6,434 nt of DNA from Hyphomicrobiales bacterium (GCA_003232175.1 QILX01000132.1:1-6434), one strand, 5' to 3'; numbered from the stretch's first letter, positions 1 to 6,013 are shown. Notes: generated from the letters alone by a model not told the origin. Numbers and translations are program-made.

Positions 1-14
1 CAGATAAGGCAAAG

Positions 15-45
15 CTTAACCTTTCCCGTTAAGAGTCTATAGACT
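15..45 (+). promoter_or_regulatory. Putative promoter with two adjacent dyad elements upstream of the peptidase gene
   Basis: CTTAAC (15-20) and GTTAAG (28-33) form a perfect 6-base inverted repeat around a 7-base spacer. One base later comes a perfect 12-base palindrome, AGTCTATAGACT (34-45). TTAACC (16-21) can be read as a -35 and TATAGA (38-43) as a -10, 16 bases apart, each matching the sigma-70 consensus at about four of six bases. Transcription would then start near 50 and give a leader of about 70 bases before the ATG at 121. A GANTC site (the CcrM methylation target in this class) lies at 33-37. The dyads are seen directly; the promoter role is inferred. Confidence 0.35.
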
Positions 46-120
46 GTAGTGAAGGGACGATATGCGGTCGTCCCAAATTGCCGGGATAACCGGTATTGCG
101 TTTGGAAAATCGGGGGATTG

Positions 121-1677
121 ATGACACGGGGTTTGGGCACACCCGCTTTTGGTGTAACGGCAATCTTCAATCCACTAACCTGGGCTGATCGGTTCGGGCG
201 TATATTGAGCGCTGTCGTCGTTGCCCTGGCTATTTCCACCGCTGCCGCCAGCGCCCAGGAACGCACCCTGGATCTATACAATATTCACACCAAGGAAACG
301 GTTTCGGTCACCTTCAAGCGCAACGGTCGTTATGTCACCGCCGGGCTCAAGAGCCTTGACCAGTTCATGCGCGACTGGCGCCTCAATATTGTCACCAGGA
401 TCGATCCTGAACTTTATGACCTGATGTGGGAACTTAAAACCGATCTTGGCGTCACCGCACCTCTCAAGGTGATTTCGGCCCATCGTTCGGCTAAGACCAA
501 CAACATGCTGCGCCGGACGCGGGGCGGTCAGGCCAAACGCTCCTTGCATGTTCGCGGCTCCGCCGTTGACGTCAATTTCCCCGGTGTTTCGCTCAAACGG
601 CTGCGCAATGCGGCACTGGTCAAACAGCGTGGCGGCGTGGGCTATTATCCACGCTCGGGCCAGCCCTTTGTTCATATCGATACCGGTCGGGTGCGCCATT
701 GGCCCCGGATCCCAAACAATCAGCTTGCCGCGATCCTCAAGGGCGGCTCGCCAGGCCTTCCGGTGCGGCAGGTTCGCGAGACAGCTGTCGCCGCTCTAGA
801 CGCCCCGGCGCCGCAAGGAAAGCCGGCTGAGGCCCTCACCCGCCAGCCGGCGCCGTTCGTGCTGGCTTCAGCCACCCAGGACCTGATCACAAACCGGACC
901 AAGGTAAAACCGGTTGTTGTCGCCGAAGACGAATACCGCCCGCGCGATTGGGGCGAAAGCTGGCTTGCGCCCTCGCGGCCCAAATCCAAGCTGGTACCGC
1001 GATTGAAGCCGACACTGGTCGCCGATGCGGGACCGGGGCAAAGGCTGTCCACCAGCCTGGCACCGTCAAACGTTGTCGGGTATGCGGCGCCGGCGCAAAA
1101 TCGGAACAGCGCTTCGGGACGACTTCTCAACGGGGCCAGCACCTCGCTTGCCAGTATGCTCGCAAACGCCGAAAGGTTTAGCGCCCTGTCGTCTCTGGGC
1201 GCCGAAACTCAAATCGACGAAAACACTCCGGCTGTTCGACCGGTCGCGGCGGCTAAAGCTCAAGCGGCGGCTCAGTCGCCGTCTGCGCGCTCGCTGATTA
1301 CGCCGCGGCAACGCCCCGGCGGCGAAACCACAGCCCGGCCGATATACACAGCATCGCTATCGCCGCAGAATTTCCTGCCGCCCCGGGACCAGAACCAGGG
1401 CCGGTTCCGGGCGGTTCTGTTCGCGCCCGCTCATGCCTTGGTGTTCGAGCCCTCACCCACAATTGCCCAGACCCTGACCCTTGGCGTCGAAGGTCGCAAC
1501 GCCCTGGCCTTCAGCGGCAGCCTGTTTGCCGCCACCGAGGTCGGCGCTTTTGCGCCGGTGCGCAACAAGGCAGGCTACAGGGTGTCCTCGTTACGGGTTG
1601 TAGAAGCTGGACGCGGCGGCCAGAACCCGCTGGTGGCGTTCGCGCGCCGCGCTTATGACTGGCTGATCGGAAGCTAA
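121..1677 (+). CDS. Exported DUF882/M15-type murein peptidase (MepK/YcbK-like) with long C-terminal tail
   Basis: The product is a 518-residue predicted periplasmic peptidase. A hydrophobic stretch near residues 28-44 ends in AAASA before QE, a likely signal peptidase I site after residue 45. The catalytic domain spans about residues 46-196. It has SAHRS (H121), then LHVRGSAVD, an HxxGxAxD motif with H143 and D150, then FVHID with H185 and D187. In the M15A/MepK family H143, D150 and H185 are the expected zinc ligands. MepK cleaves mDap-mDap (3-3) peptidoglycan crosslinks; that substrate is inferred here, not shown. About 320 residues follow, rich in Ala, Pro, Arg and Ser, with no domain I recognise. 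I chose the ATG at 121 because GGGGG lies four bases upstream and it leaves a sensible signal peptide. A GTG at 49 in the same frame would add 24 residues but lies on the putative transcription start. The gene converges on DUF1244 with a 34-base gap and no clear terminator. Confidence 0.88.
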   Translation: MTRGLGTPAFGVTAIFNPLTWADRFGRILSAVVVALAISTAAASAQERTLDLYNIHTKETVSVTFKRNGRYVTAGLKSLDQFMRDWRLNIVTRIDPELYDLMWELKTDLGVTAPLKVISAHRSAKTNNMLRRTRGGQAKRSLHVRGSAVDVNFPGVSLKRLRNAALVKQRGGVGYYPRSGQPFVHIDTGRVRHWPRIPNNQLAAILKGGSPGLPVRQVRETAVAALDAPAPQGKPAEALTRQPAPFVLASATQDLITNRTKVKPVVVAEDEYRPRDWGESWLAPSRPKSKLVPRLKPTLVADAGPGQRLSTSLAPSNVVGYAAPAQNRNSASGRLLNGASTSLASMLANAERFSALSSLGAETQIDENTPAVRPVAAAKAQAAAQSPSARSLITPRQRPGGETTARPIYTASLSPQNFLPPRDQNQGRFRAVLFAPAHALVFEPSPTIAQTLTLGVEGRNALAFSGSLFAATEVGAFAPVRNKAGYRVSSLRVVEAGRGGQNPLVAFARRAYDWLIGS

Positions 1678-1711
1678 GCCGCGTTTTCGTAGCCGCCGCA
1701 GGTTGAAGCCT

Positions 1712-2005
1712 TCAGTGTTGATGCGCCAGAGCGAGCTTGGCCTTCTGGTCTTCGCTGGCTTCGGTCTGATATTTGTCTTTCCAGTCGTCATAGACCATGC
1801 CGTAAATCATCTGTCGCGCCGTATCCCGGTCTATGTCGAGCCCACGTTCCGCCGCAGCGTCCTGATACCAATTTGACAGGCAGTTGCGGCAGAAACCGCC
1901 AAGTATCATCAGATCGATATTCTGCACATCGGTTCGTTTGCGCAAATGCGCCACCAATTGACGAAAAGCCGCGGCTTCAAGTTCGTTACGCATAGCGTCA
2001 TCCAT
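1712..2005 (-). CDS. DUF1244 family protein
   Basis: The product is a 97-residue soluble protein that I recognise as DUF1244, a small helical family common in alphaproteobacteria with no established function. Its signature is the central segment GGFCRNCLSNWY, which carries a CxxC pair (C39, C42) that could bind metal or form a disulfide. It is followed by a conserved-looking YGMVYDDWKDKYQ segment at residues 68-80. Length is normal for the family. The ATG at 2005 is chosen because AAGGAA lies eight bases upstream; an upstream extension from 2101 in the same frame would lie wholly inside the amidohydrolase gene. The first 8 bases overlap the end of that gene, so translation is probably coupled. 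A second ATG lies at 1993 but has a poorer ribosome binding site. Function remains unknown. Confidence 0.9.
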   Translation of the reverse strand: MDDAMRNELEAAAFRQLVAHLRKRTDVQNIDLMILGGFCRNCLSNWYQDAAAERGLDIDRDTARQMIYGMVYDDWKDKYQTEASEDQKAKLALAHQH

Positions 2006-2864
2006 GTTCGATTTCCTTCTTCTTACTACTCGGCGAATTGCCGCCTGTCTGGTCTGAAACGGGTTCATCCCGTACTTTGTTGAGGTCAGTATCTCGGGCA
2101 ATTTTCGCTAGAATCTCGGCCAGGCGTTGTCCCCAGGCCCGTGCTTGTGCCGGGTCGGCGATCAGGTCCTGGCGAATTTCGATAAGGGCGTGGGCCAGCC
2201 CTCGTGACGTACCGTGGGTGTAAAGCGTATCGCCCCTGAGTTTGCCCGAATAGGGCACATTTTCCCCGACCACCAGATCCCCTCCGGCCTCAAGCGCCCG
2301 CAGCAGCGGCAGGGGCAGACGTGGGTCATCATCCCACAGCACGGTTGCGTGCCAGGGCCGAGCAACACCCTTGAAAACCGGCGTAAAAGAATGGATCGAA
2401 AAAATCGCCGGCGGCACACCGGCGCGGATTGCCCCGCCAATCGCGGCGCTGATCGCCTCGTGATAGGGCGCATGGTGACTTAGCCGCCGCGCGTCGATTT
2501 CGGCATCATCAATGACGGCATTGCCTGGAACCACGGCACCATCTGCGATGCGCATCACCAAGGTGGGGTCGTCGGTGCCGCGATTTGGGTCGATGAGCAG
2601 GCGCGAATAGCGTGTCAGCAATGCCGGCGCGCCGAGACATCTGGCAAGTTCCAAGGTCACGTTCCGGGCGCCGATATCGTAAGCGATATGGCGTTCGAGT
2701 TCGGTATCGGACAAACCCAACCGGCGGTATTTCTCCGGCAGGGTATTAGCCGCATGATCGCATAGCAGGAGATATCCGGCCTCATGGCGTCCGGCCACAG
2801 CCTCAAATGGCCGCCTGGCGCAATCGGCGCCTTCCAAACTGTCTTGCTCTGGGGATGTCAGCAT
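1998..2864 (-). CDS. N-formylglutamate amidohydrolase family protein
   Basis: The product is a 288-residue cytoplasmic hydrolase of the N-formylglutamate amidohydrolase (FGase) family. In histidine degradation the family releases formate and glutamate from N-formylglutamate. Family blocks seen in order are LLLCDHAANTLP (residues 32-43), YSRLLIDPNR (86-95), FSIHSFTPVF (155-164), RPWHATVLWD (169-178), ENVPYSG (201-207), THG (216-218) and ALIEIRQDL (226-234). No other hut gene is present, so the true substrate may be another formyl or acyl amino acid. The last 27 residues are polar and Lys-rich, and that DNA also carries the ribosome binding site of DUF1244. The start is uncertain. The ATG at 2864 has no Shine-Dalgarno, while a TTG at 2888 has GGAAG five bases upstream and would add eight residues (MRYRYIKA). 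The ATG is preferred because homologues usually have a short lead before the PFE segment. Confidence 0.88.
   Translation of the reverse strand: MLTSPEQDSLEGADCARRPFEAVAGRHEAGYLLLCDHAANTLPEKYRRLGLSDTELERHIAYDIGARNVTLELARCLGAPALLTRYSRLLIDPNRGTDDPTLVMRIADGAVVPGNAVIDDAEIDARRLSHHAPYHEAISAAIGGAIRAGVPPAIFSIHSFTPVFKGVARPWHATVLWDDDPRLPLPLLRALEAGGDLVVGENVPYSGKLRGDTLYTHGTSRGLAHALIEIRQDLIADPAQARAWGQRLAEILAKIARDTDLNKVRDEPVSDQTGGNSPSSKKKEIEHG
2013..2020 (-). promoter_or_regulatory. Ribosome binding site of DUF1244, inside the amidohydrolase gene
   Basis: On the minus strand AGAAGGAA lies with AGGA eight bases before the ATG at 2005. It is made from the Lys-Lys-Glu codons at the end of the amidohydrolase. 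This decides the DUF1244 start and points to coupled translation of the two genes. Confidence 0.7.
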
Positions 2865-2870
2865 GGCTTT

Positions 2871-2899
2871 TATATACCGGTACCGCAACGCCGCTTCCA
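2871..2899 (-). promoter_or_regulatory. Possible promoter of the amidohydrolase-DUF1244 operon
   Basis: On the minus strand TATATA (2876-2871) lies 17 bases after TGGAAG (2899-2894), a weak -35. A start seven bases past the -10 would fall at or next to the ATG at 2864, giving a leaderless or nearly leaderless mRNA. The same GGAAG could instead be the ribosome binding site of a TTG start at 2888, so the two readings conflict. Confidence 0.25.
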
Positions 2900-2926
2900 G
2901 ACCCGATGTTCACAACACGACAAGGC

Positions 2927-2956
2927 TTGACGGGGCCGGATTGAAATCGTTTTAAT
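2927..2956 (+). promoter_or_regulatory. Putative sigma-70 type promoter of the DUF1036 gene
   Basis: TTGACG (2927-2932) matches the -35 consensus at five of six bases. After an 18-base spacer, TTTAAT (2951-2956) matches the -10 at five of six. Transcription would start near 2963, about 90 bases before the TTG start at 3053. The site lies in the divergent gap between the amidohydrolase and DUF1036 genes. This is inferred from sequence only. Confidence 0.4.
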
Positions 2957-3042
2957 CCTCGAATTCCCGACTCACCGAGGTTGCGCCATAAAATTCGCGC
3001 ATACAATGAGACAAAGTCGCACAGCCAGATCAGAATTCGAAC

Positions 3043-3049
3043 GGAGAAG
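3043..3049 (+). promoter_or_regulatory. Strong ribosome binding site fixing a TTG start
   Basis: GGAGAAG sits with GGAG six bases before TTG at 3053. It is the best Shine-Dalgarno in the window and no in-frame ATG is suitably placed. It therefore sets the DUF1036 start at this TTG rather than the upstream in-frame TTG at 2981. Confidence 0.65.
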
Positions 3050-3052
3050 AAT

Positions 3053-3514
3053 TTGCCAACTCACACAGAATTCCGGCGCAGATCACCTGGCAAGGCTTTG
3101 CTGGCCATGTTTGCCGTGGCAACGCTGGCGGTGAACACATCGGTGAGGATCGCTGAGGCGGAGCTTTCGGTCTGCAATGACAGCCAGAGCCGCATTGCTA
3201 TCGCCATTGGCTACAAGGAGGGTGAGGTCTGGGTAACTGAAGGCTGGTGGAACTTGCAGCCCGATAGCTGCGAGCCCATTCTTCAGCCGCCTCTGGACGA
3301 GCGGTTTTACTATATTTTCGCCCGCGACTGGGACACCGGAGGTGACTGGGGCGGGGCCACGCCGATGTGCACCCAGACCAAGGTTTTTACCATTCGAGGC
3401 GTTGAGGATTGCATCAGCCGCGGGTTTGCCAGATCGGGATTTTCGGAAATCGATACCGGCGATGCCAAGACATGGACGGTGCGCCTGTCGCCGAATCCGG
3501 GGCCCCAAGGGTGA
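3053..3514 (+). CDS. Exported DUF1036 domain protein
   Basis: The product is a 153-residue predicted periplasmic protein with a DUF1036 domain; the function of this family is not established. A basic start (FRRRSPGK) is followed by a hydrophobic stretch (residues 15-28) and AEA before ELSVCN, a good signal peptidase I site after residue 36. The domain shows the usual pattern: LSVCN (38-42), AIAIGY (49-54), a WVTEGWWNLQPDSC block (60-73) and RFYYIFARD (84-92). Four cysteines in the mature part (C41, C73, C106, C120) could form two disulfides. Starting at TTG 3053 gives the best ribosome binding site and a clean signal peptide; starting at TTG 2981 would put about 24 extra polar residues in front of it. 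The acetyltransferase gene follows after 55 bases on the same strand. Confidence 0.82.
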   Translation: MPTHTEFRRRSPGKALLAMFAVATLAVNTSVRIAEAELSVCNDSQSRIAIAIGYKEGEVWVTEGWWNLQPDSCEPILQPPLDERFYYIFARDWDTGGDWGGATPMCTQTKVFTIRGVEDCISRGFARSGFSEIDTGDAKTWTVRLSPNPGPQG

Positions 3515-3517
3515 ATT

Positions 3518-3544
3518 CTGAGCCTTCGGCCCTCAGTCGGTTTT
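3518..3544 (+). terminator. Possible intrinsic terminator after DUF1036
   Basis: CTGAG (3518-3522) pairs with CTCAG (3532-3536). Inside this, CC and GG close a TTC loop, leaving a two-base bulge. TCGG and then four T follow (3541-3544). The stem is short and the T run is offset, so this may be a weak terminator or only an mRNA hairpin. Confidence 0.3.
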
Positions 3545-3548
3545 CGCA

Positions 3549-3554
3549 TATAAT
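3549..3554 (+). promoter_or_regulatory. Perfect TATAAT -10-like hexamer before the acetyltransferase
   Basis: TATAAT lies 15 bases before the ATG at 3570, just after the possible terminator. No convincing -35 is found 16-18 bases upstream. A transcript from here would have a leader of about 10 bases overlapping the AGG ribosome binding site (3560-3562), which weakens the case for a promoter. Confidence 0.25.
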
Positions 3555-3569
3555 AAGGCAGGTCTCAAT

Positions 3570-4064
3570 ATGGCGGTGGAGCTGCGAGCCATTTCTTCGA
3601 ACGACGTTTCGCAACTGGTGGTCTTGAACAATGTCTTCGCCACGGAATTATCGCTTACCGACATCGAGGGCTTTTCCGCTCTGATCGCCGGGGCATTTTA
3701 TGCAAAAAGCAATTCCGGCCTCACAGCTTTCCTGATTGCTTTCAGCCACAGATCGGACTATGCGGGCGCAAATTTTCGCTGGTTCAAGACCGCCACCGAC
3801 CGGTTCGTCTATGTCGACAGGGTCGCGGTCGCCGCATCAGCGCAAGGCGGGGGGCTGGCTGGTGCTCTTTATGACGATCTGTTCGCGAGCGCCGCGGCGG
3901 CGGGATATGAACGCGTTTGCTGCGAGGTCAACATAAAGCCGCCCAACCCGGCCTCTGACCGGTTTCACTTTAAGCGCGGATTTACTGAAATCGGGCGCGC
4001 CGAACTTTCAGACCAAGGTAAAACGGTGCGATATCTGCAAATGAGCCTGATGGAAAAAACCTAA
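3570..4064 (+). CDS. GNAT family N-acetyltransferase (COG3818-like)
   Basis: The product is a 164-residue cytoplasmic GNAT acyltransferase that would transfer an acetyl group from acetyl-CoA to an unknown amine. The strand YVDRVAVA (81-88) leads into the acetyl-CoA pyrophosphate loop, where Q92-x-x-G95-x-A97 fits the Q/RxxGxG/A motif. Then come CEVNIKPPNPASDRFH (118-133) and KRGFTEIG (135-142), the arrangement I associate with the COG3818 predicted acetyltransferases. Length is normal and no key motif is missing. The ATG at 3570 has AGG seven bases upstream. The gene follows DUF1036 by 55 bases and may share its transcript unless the hairpin between them terminates. Its stop is one base from the stop of the convergent hydrolase. 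The substrate cannot be told from sequence. Confidence 0.85.
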   Translation: MAVELRAISSNDVSQLVVLNNVFATELSLTDIEGFSALIAGAFYAKSNSGLTAFLIAFSHRSDYAGANFRWFKTATDRFVYVDRVAVAASAQGGGLAGALYDDLFASAAAAGYERVCCEVNIKPPNPASDRFHFKRGFTEIGRAELSDQGKTVRYLQMSLMEKT

Positions 4065-4076
4065 TCTATTTTTCCA
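4051..4076. terminator. Inverted repeat spanning two convergent stop codons, possible bidirectional terminator
   Basis: TGGAAAAA (4051-4058) and TTTTTCCA (4069-4076) are a perfect 8-base inverted repeat around a 10-base loop holding both stops: TAA of the acetyltransferase (4062-4064) and TAG of the hydrolase (4068-4066 on the minus strand). Each strand reads A-run, loop, T-run, as in bidirectional terminators. The stem has only two G-C pairs and would be weak. Confidence 0.4.
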
Positions 4077-5049
4077 CCAGCTCAGACCACAACCGTTCAG
4101 CAAGACGGTTGATCTCGAATAATATGACATTGGGCGAGACATGGTGCGGCATATGGCCGACCTCGTTGAGCACCACATGACGGTCGCCCGATATCTCCCG
4201 CGCCAAACGGCCCGCATGGTCTTCGGTGACGATGGTGTGGTCGTCTTCTCCGGCGATTACGACTACCGGTACGGCGATCTGACCGTAGTACTGCGATTGT
4301 TCCACGAGATAGTTCGCCAGGGTCGACCGTTCCATGGCGCCTGCGACATAGGTTTTGGGTACAAGGCCCAGATCCGCCGCCACACTGTCGTAATAGTCCG
4401 CAGGAACCGACTGCGGCGCAAATGCCAGGGCCAGGCGATGCATTTGCGCCCAGCGGCCCAATACCGGCACTGCCAGCCAGGCCAGGGCGCCACCGATAAA
4501 CGGCAGTAAAACCAATCTCTGGCCCAGGGACATGCCAACCCGGTCCGGGTGCGATATTGGCGACAGTATAACCAGGCCGCCGACATCTTCGGGATAAGAC
4601 AGCGCATAGGCCAGAGCCACCGCCCCGCCAATGTCGTGTCCGATGATCATGGGCCGGTCGGCCCCCATGGCGTTGAGCACCTGGTTAATGGCGATGGCCT
4701 GGCTTTCAGGTGTTTCGCCGCCCTCGATATCCAGGGCGTCGCTCCAGCCATGGCCGGGACGGTCAATGAGCAGAACCCTTGTATCCCGCGCCAGCCTTTC
4801 GCCGATGCTGACCCGTAAATCCGCAAGATTGGCGCCTGAGCCATGTAGCAGGACCAGACAGCGCCCCCGCCTCTGGCCGCCGAGTTCCACAACATTGATA
4901 TGACCGCCATCAACCTTGATATCGATACCGACGCGTGCGTTGCGGCGCGCGATGGCGGATTGGCGGTTGCGCGACACAATCGCGACGAAGCCCAGCCCGC
5001 CCACAAGGCAGACTATGGCGAGGATCAGATATGTTTCAATTAGCCCCAA
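4066..5049 (-). CDS. Membrane-anchored alpha/beta hydrolase with Asp at the nucleophile elbow
   Basis: The product is a 327-residue alpha/beta-hydrolase fold protein. Residues 5-26 are hydrophobic and followed by Arg-rich sequence (R27-R39), which suggests an inner-membrane anchor with the catalytic domain probably cytoplasmic. Fold motifs in order are LVLLHGSGAN (65-74, oxyanion loop), DRPGHGWSD (96-104), IIGHDIGGAVAL (135-146), AGEDDHTIV (266-274, likely acid D270) and EVGHMPHH (296-303, catalytic H299). The elbow reads G-H-D-I-G, so the nucleophile is Asp139 (codon GAC, 4635-4633), as in epoxide hydrolases and haloalkane dehalogenases, where most esterases and lipases have Ser. A hydrophobic stretch at 178-198 lies in the cap region. 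The start is a TTG with GGGGG about ten bases upstream; no in-frame ATG precedes residue 129, so TTG is needed to include the core. The 128 bases before it (5050-5177) hold no promoter or terminator I trust. The substrate is unknown. Confidence 0.8.
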   Translation of the reverse strand: MGLIETYLILAIVCLVGGLGFVAIVSRNRQSAIARRNARVGIDIKVDGGHINVVELGGQRRGRCLVLLHGSGANLADLRVSIGERLARDTRVLLIDRPGHGWSDALDIEGGETPESQAIAINQVLNAMGADRPMIIGHDIGGAVALAYALSYPEDVGGLVILSPISHPDRVGMSLGQRLVLLPFIGGALAWLAVPVLGRWAQMHRLALAFAPQSVPADYYDSVAADLGLVPKTYVAGAMERSTLANYLVEQSQYYGQIAVPVVVIAGEDDHTIVTEDHAGRLAREISGDRHVVLNEVGHMPHHVSPNVILFEINRLAERLWSELVEK

Positions 5050-5177
5050 ACGCGCCCGGCCCCCTTTTGCCGAATATACGCTTACCCCCGATTTGCACTT
5101 AGATGTATGGCGCGGAACAGGTGACCAAACAATACCTTATTGGAAATGCCCGATTATGGCCCCGCCGGTCGCACCTT

Positions 5178-5792
5178 CTATATCTGCCGCCCTTCGACTT
5201 CGACCTCCAGGTCATCGGCAGCCCGTTTCGCGCCGGGAAGGAAGGGATGGACCTTGAGGGCCTTGCGGTAGACGGCAAGAGCGGCTGCATCCTGCCCCGA
5301 TTCCTCCAGCATCGCACCCAGCCCACTCAGTGCGCCAAAATGCTGCGGGTCAAGCGCCAGGACCCGCTGAACATCGGCCATGGCCCGGTTATAGTCCTTC
5401 TTGGTGAAATAATAGGTCGCCCGGCGGTTCCACCCCTCGACGAAGTTCGGGGCGATTTCGACCACCGCATCAAGCAGATCCCGGGTGGTCTCATCATCCG
5501 ATGCTTCCATCGCCACCTGGGCTCGCCGGGTCAGAAGATCGATGGTATCGCTGCCGGACCGGGCCCAGATTTCCAGAATATTATTGGCAACCGCCTTAGC
5601 TTCATTCTCGTCGGTCGTTTTGGCCAGTTCTTCATAGAACGAATTGAGGCGCTCCTGGTCCGTATCCGAACGCATGGGCTGGAAGACCGAACCGTCTTCA
5701 ATCGCAAAAGCTGATTGCAGCCCAATACCAGCACCCAGCCACAGGATACCCATGACTGCCAGAATTTTTGCGAGAGTTCGAAAGTCTGCCAT
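5178..5792 (-). CDS. Exported tetratricopeptide repeat protein
   Basis: The product is 204 residues and predicted to be periplasmic. Residues 8-30 are a signal peptide with a hydrophobic core and AFA before IEDGS, a likely signal peptidase I site. About 50 helical residues follow. Then come three TPR-like units of 34 residues, at roughly 83-116, 117-150 and 151-184. The last two are the clearest, ending in ALDPQ and KVHPF, with the usual small and aromatic positions. TPRs bind partner proteins, and no enzyme motif is seen. The ATG at 5792 is chosen because it starts the signal peptide cleanly, though it lacks a good Shine-Dalgarno. A TTG at 5840 would add 16 polar residues. The gene lies 63 bases downstream of rpmJ on the same strand with no strong terminator between, so read-through from the L36 promoter is plausible. 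Confidence 0.82.
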   Translation of the reverse strand: MADFRTLAKILAVMGILWLGAGIGLQSAFAIEDGSVFQPMRSDTDQERLNSFYEELAKTTDENEAKAVANNILEIWARSGSDTIDLLTRRAQVAMEASDDETTRDLLDAVVEIAPNFVEGWNRRATYYFTKKDYNRAMADVQRVLALDPQHFGALSGLGAMLEESGQDAAALAVYRKALKVHPFLPGAKRAADDLEVEVEGRQI

Positions 5793-5855
5793 CGGGTTTA
5801 GATTAGCGCCCGATTGCCGCTGGGTCAAAACCCGATCCAAATCCGGAGCTGCCTA

Positions 5856-5981
5856 TTAGCCTTGACGGGCCTTGAAGCGGCGATTGGTTTTGTTGATGAC
5901 ATAAAGGCGCCCCTTACGGCGCACCAGCCGATTGTCGCGATGACGGCCAAGAAGCGATTTAAGTGAATTACGGACTTTCAT
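5856..5981 (-). CDS. rpmJ: 50S ribosomal protein L36, cysteine-free type
   Basis: The product is a 41-residue, strongly basic protein. It begins MKVRNSLKSLLGRHRDNRL, continues with VRRKGRLYVINKTNRRFKA and ends RQG, which matches the alphaproteobacterial L36 almost word for word. L36 binds 23S rRNA in the large subunit. This is the 41-residue form with no cysteines, in contrast to the shorter zinc-ribbon form with a CxxC...C...H site. It does not need zinc. The ATG at 5981 gives the conserved MKVRNS start, with GGA five bases upstream. An ATG at 5987 would add only Met-Thr. The gene is monocistronic, or leads into the TPR gene, and it has its own promoter and a structured leader. Confidence 0.95.
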   Translation of the reverse strand: MKVRNSLKSLLGRHRDNRLVRRKGRLYVINKTNRRFKARQG

Positions 5982-6013
5982 GGTCATCCACGCTTGAATT
6001 TTACGGAGAAAAG

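Noticed and set aside
16..32. CtrA box (TTAA, 7 bases, TTAA) upstream of the peptidase
   Set aside because: The two TTAA units are separated by nine bases, not seven, so the site does not fit the CtrA consensus.
49..120. GTG start at 49 extending the peptidase by 24 residues
   Set aside because: The extension has no clear ribosome binding site, overlaps the likely transcription start, and pushes the signal peptide more than 50 residues inward.
274..1142. Two minus-strand open frames (274-699 and 720-1142) opposite the peptidase
   Set aside because: They mirror the GC-rich codon pattern of the real gene, show no recognisable domain, and lack ribosome binding sites.
2803..3006. Minus-strand 67-residue open frame across the divergent gap
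   Set aside because: It overlaps the amidohydrolase start in another frame and shows no family resemblance.
5050..5177. Weak promoter-like pairs ahead of the hydrolase (TTGTTT with CATACA, and TATATT without a -35)
   Set aside because: Matches are at chance level for this length; no pair has both boxes acceptable.
5103..5714. Plus-strand 203-residue open frame opposite the TPR gene
   Set aside because: It is long but is a shadow of the TPR gene: there is no domain, and its sequence follows the complement of the conserved TPR codons.
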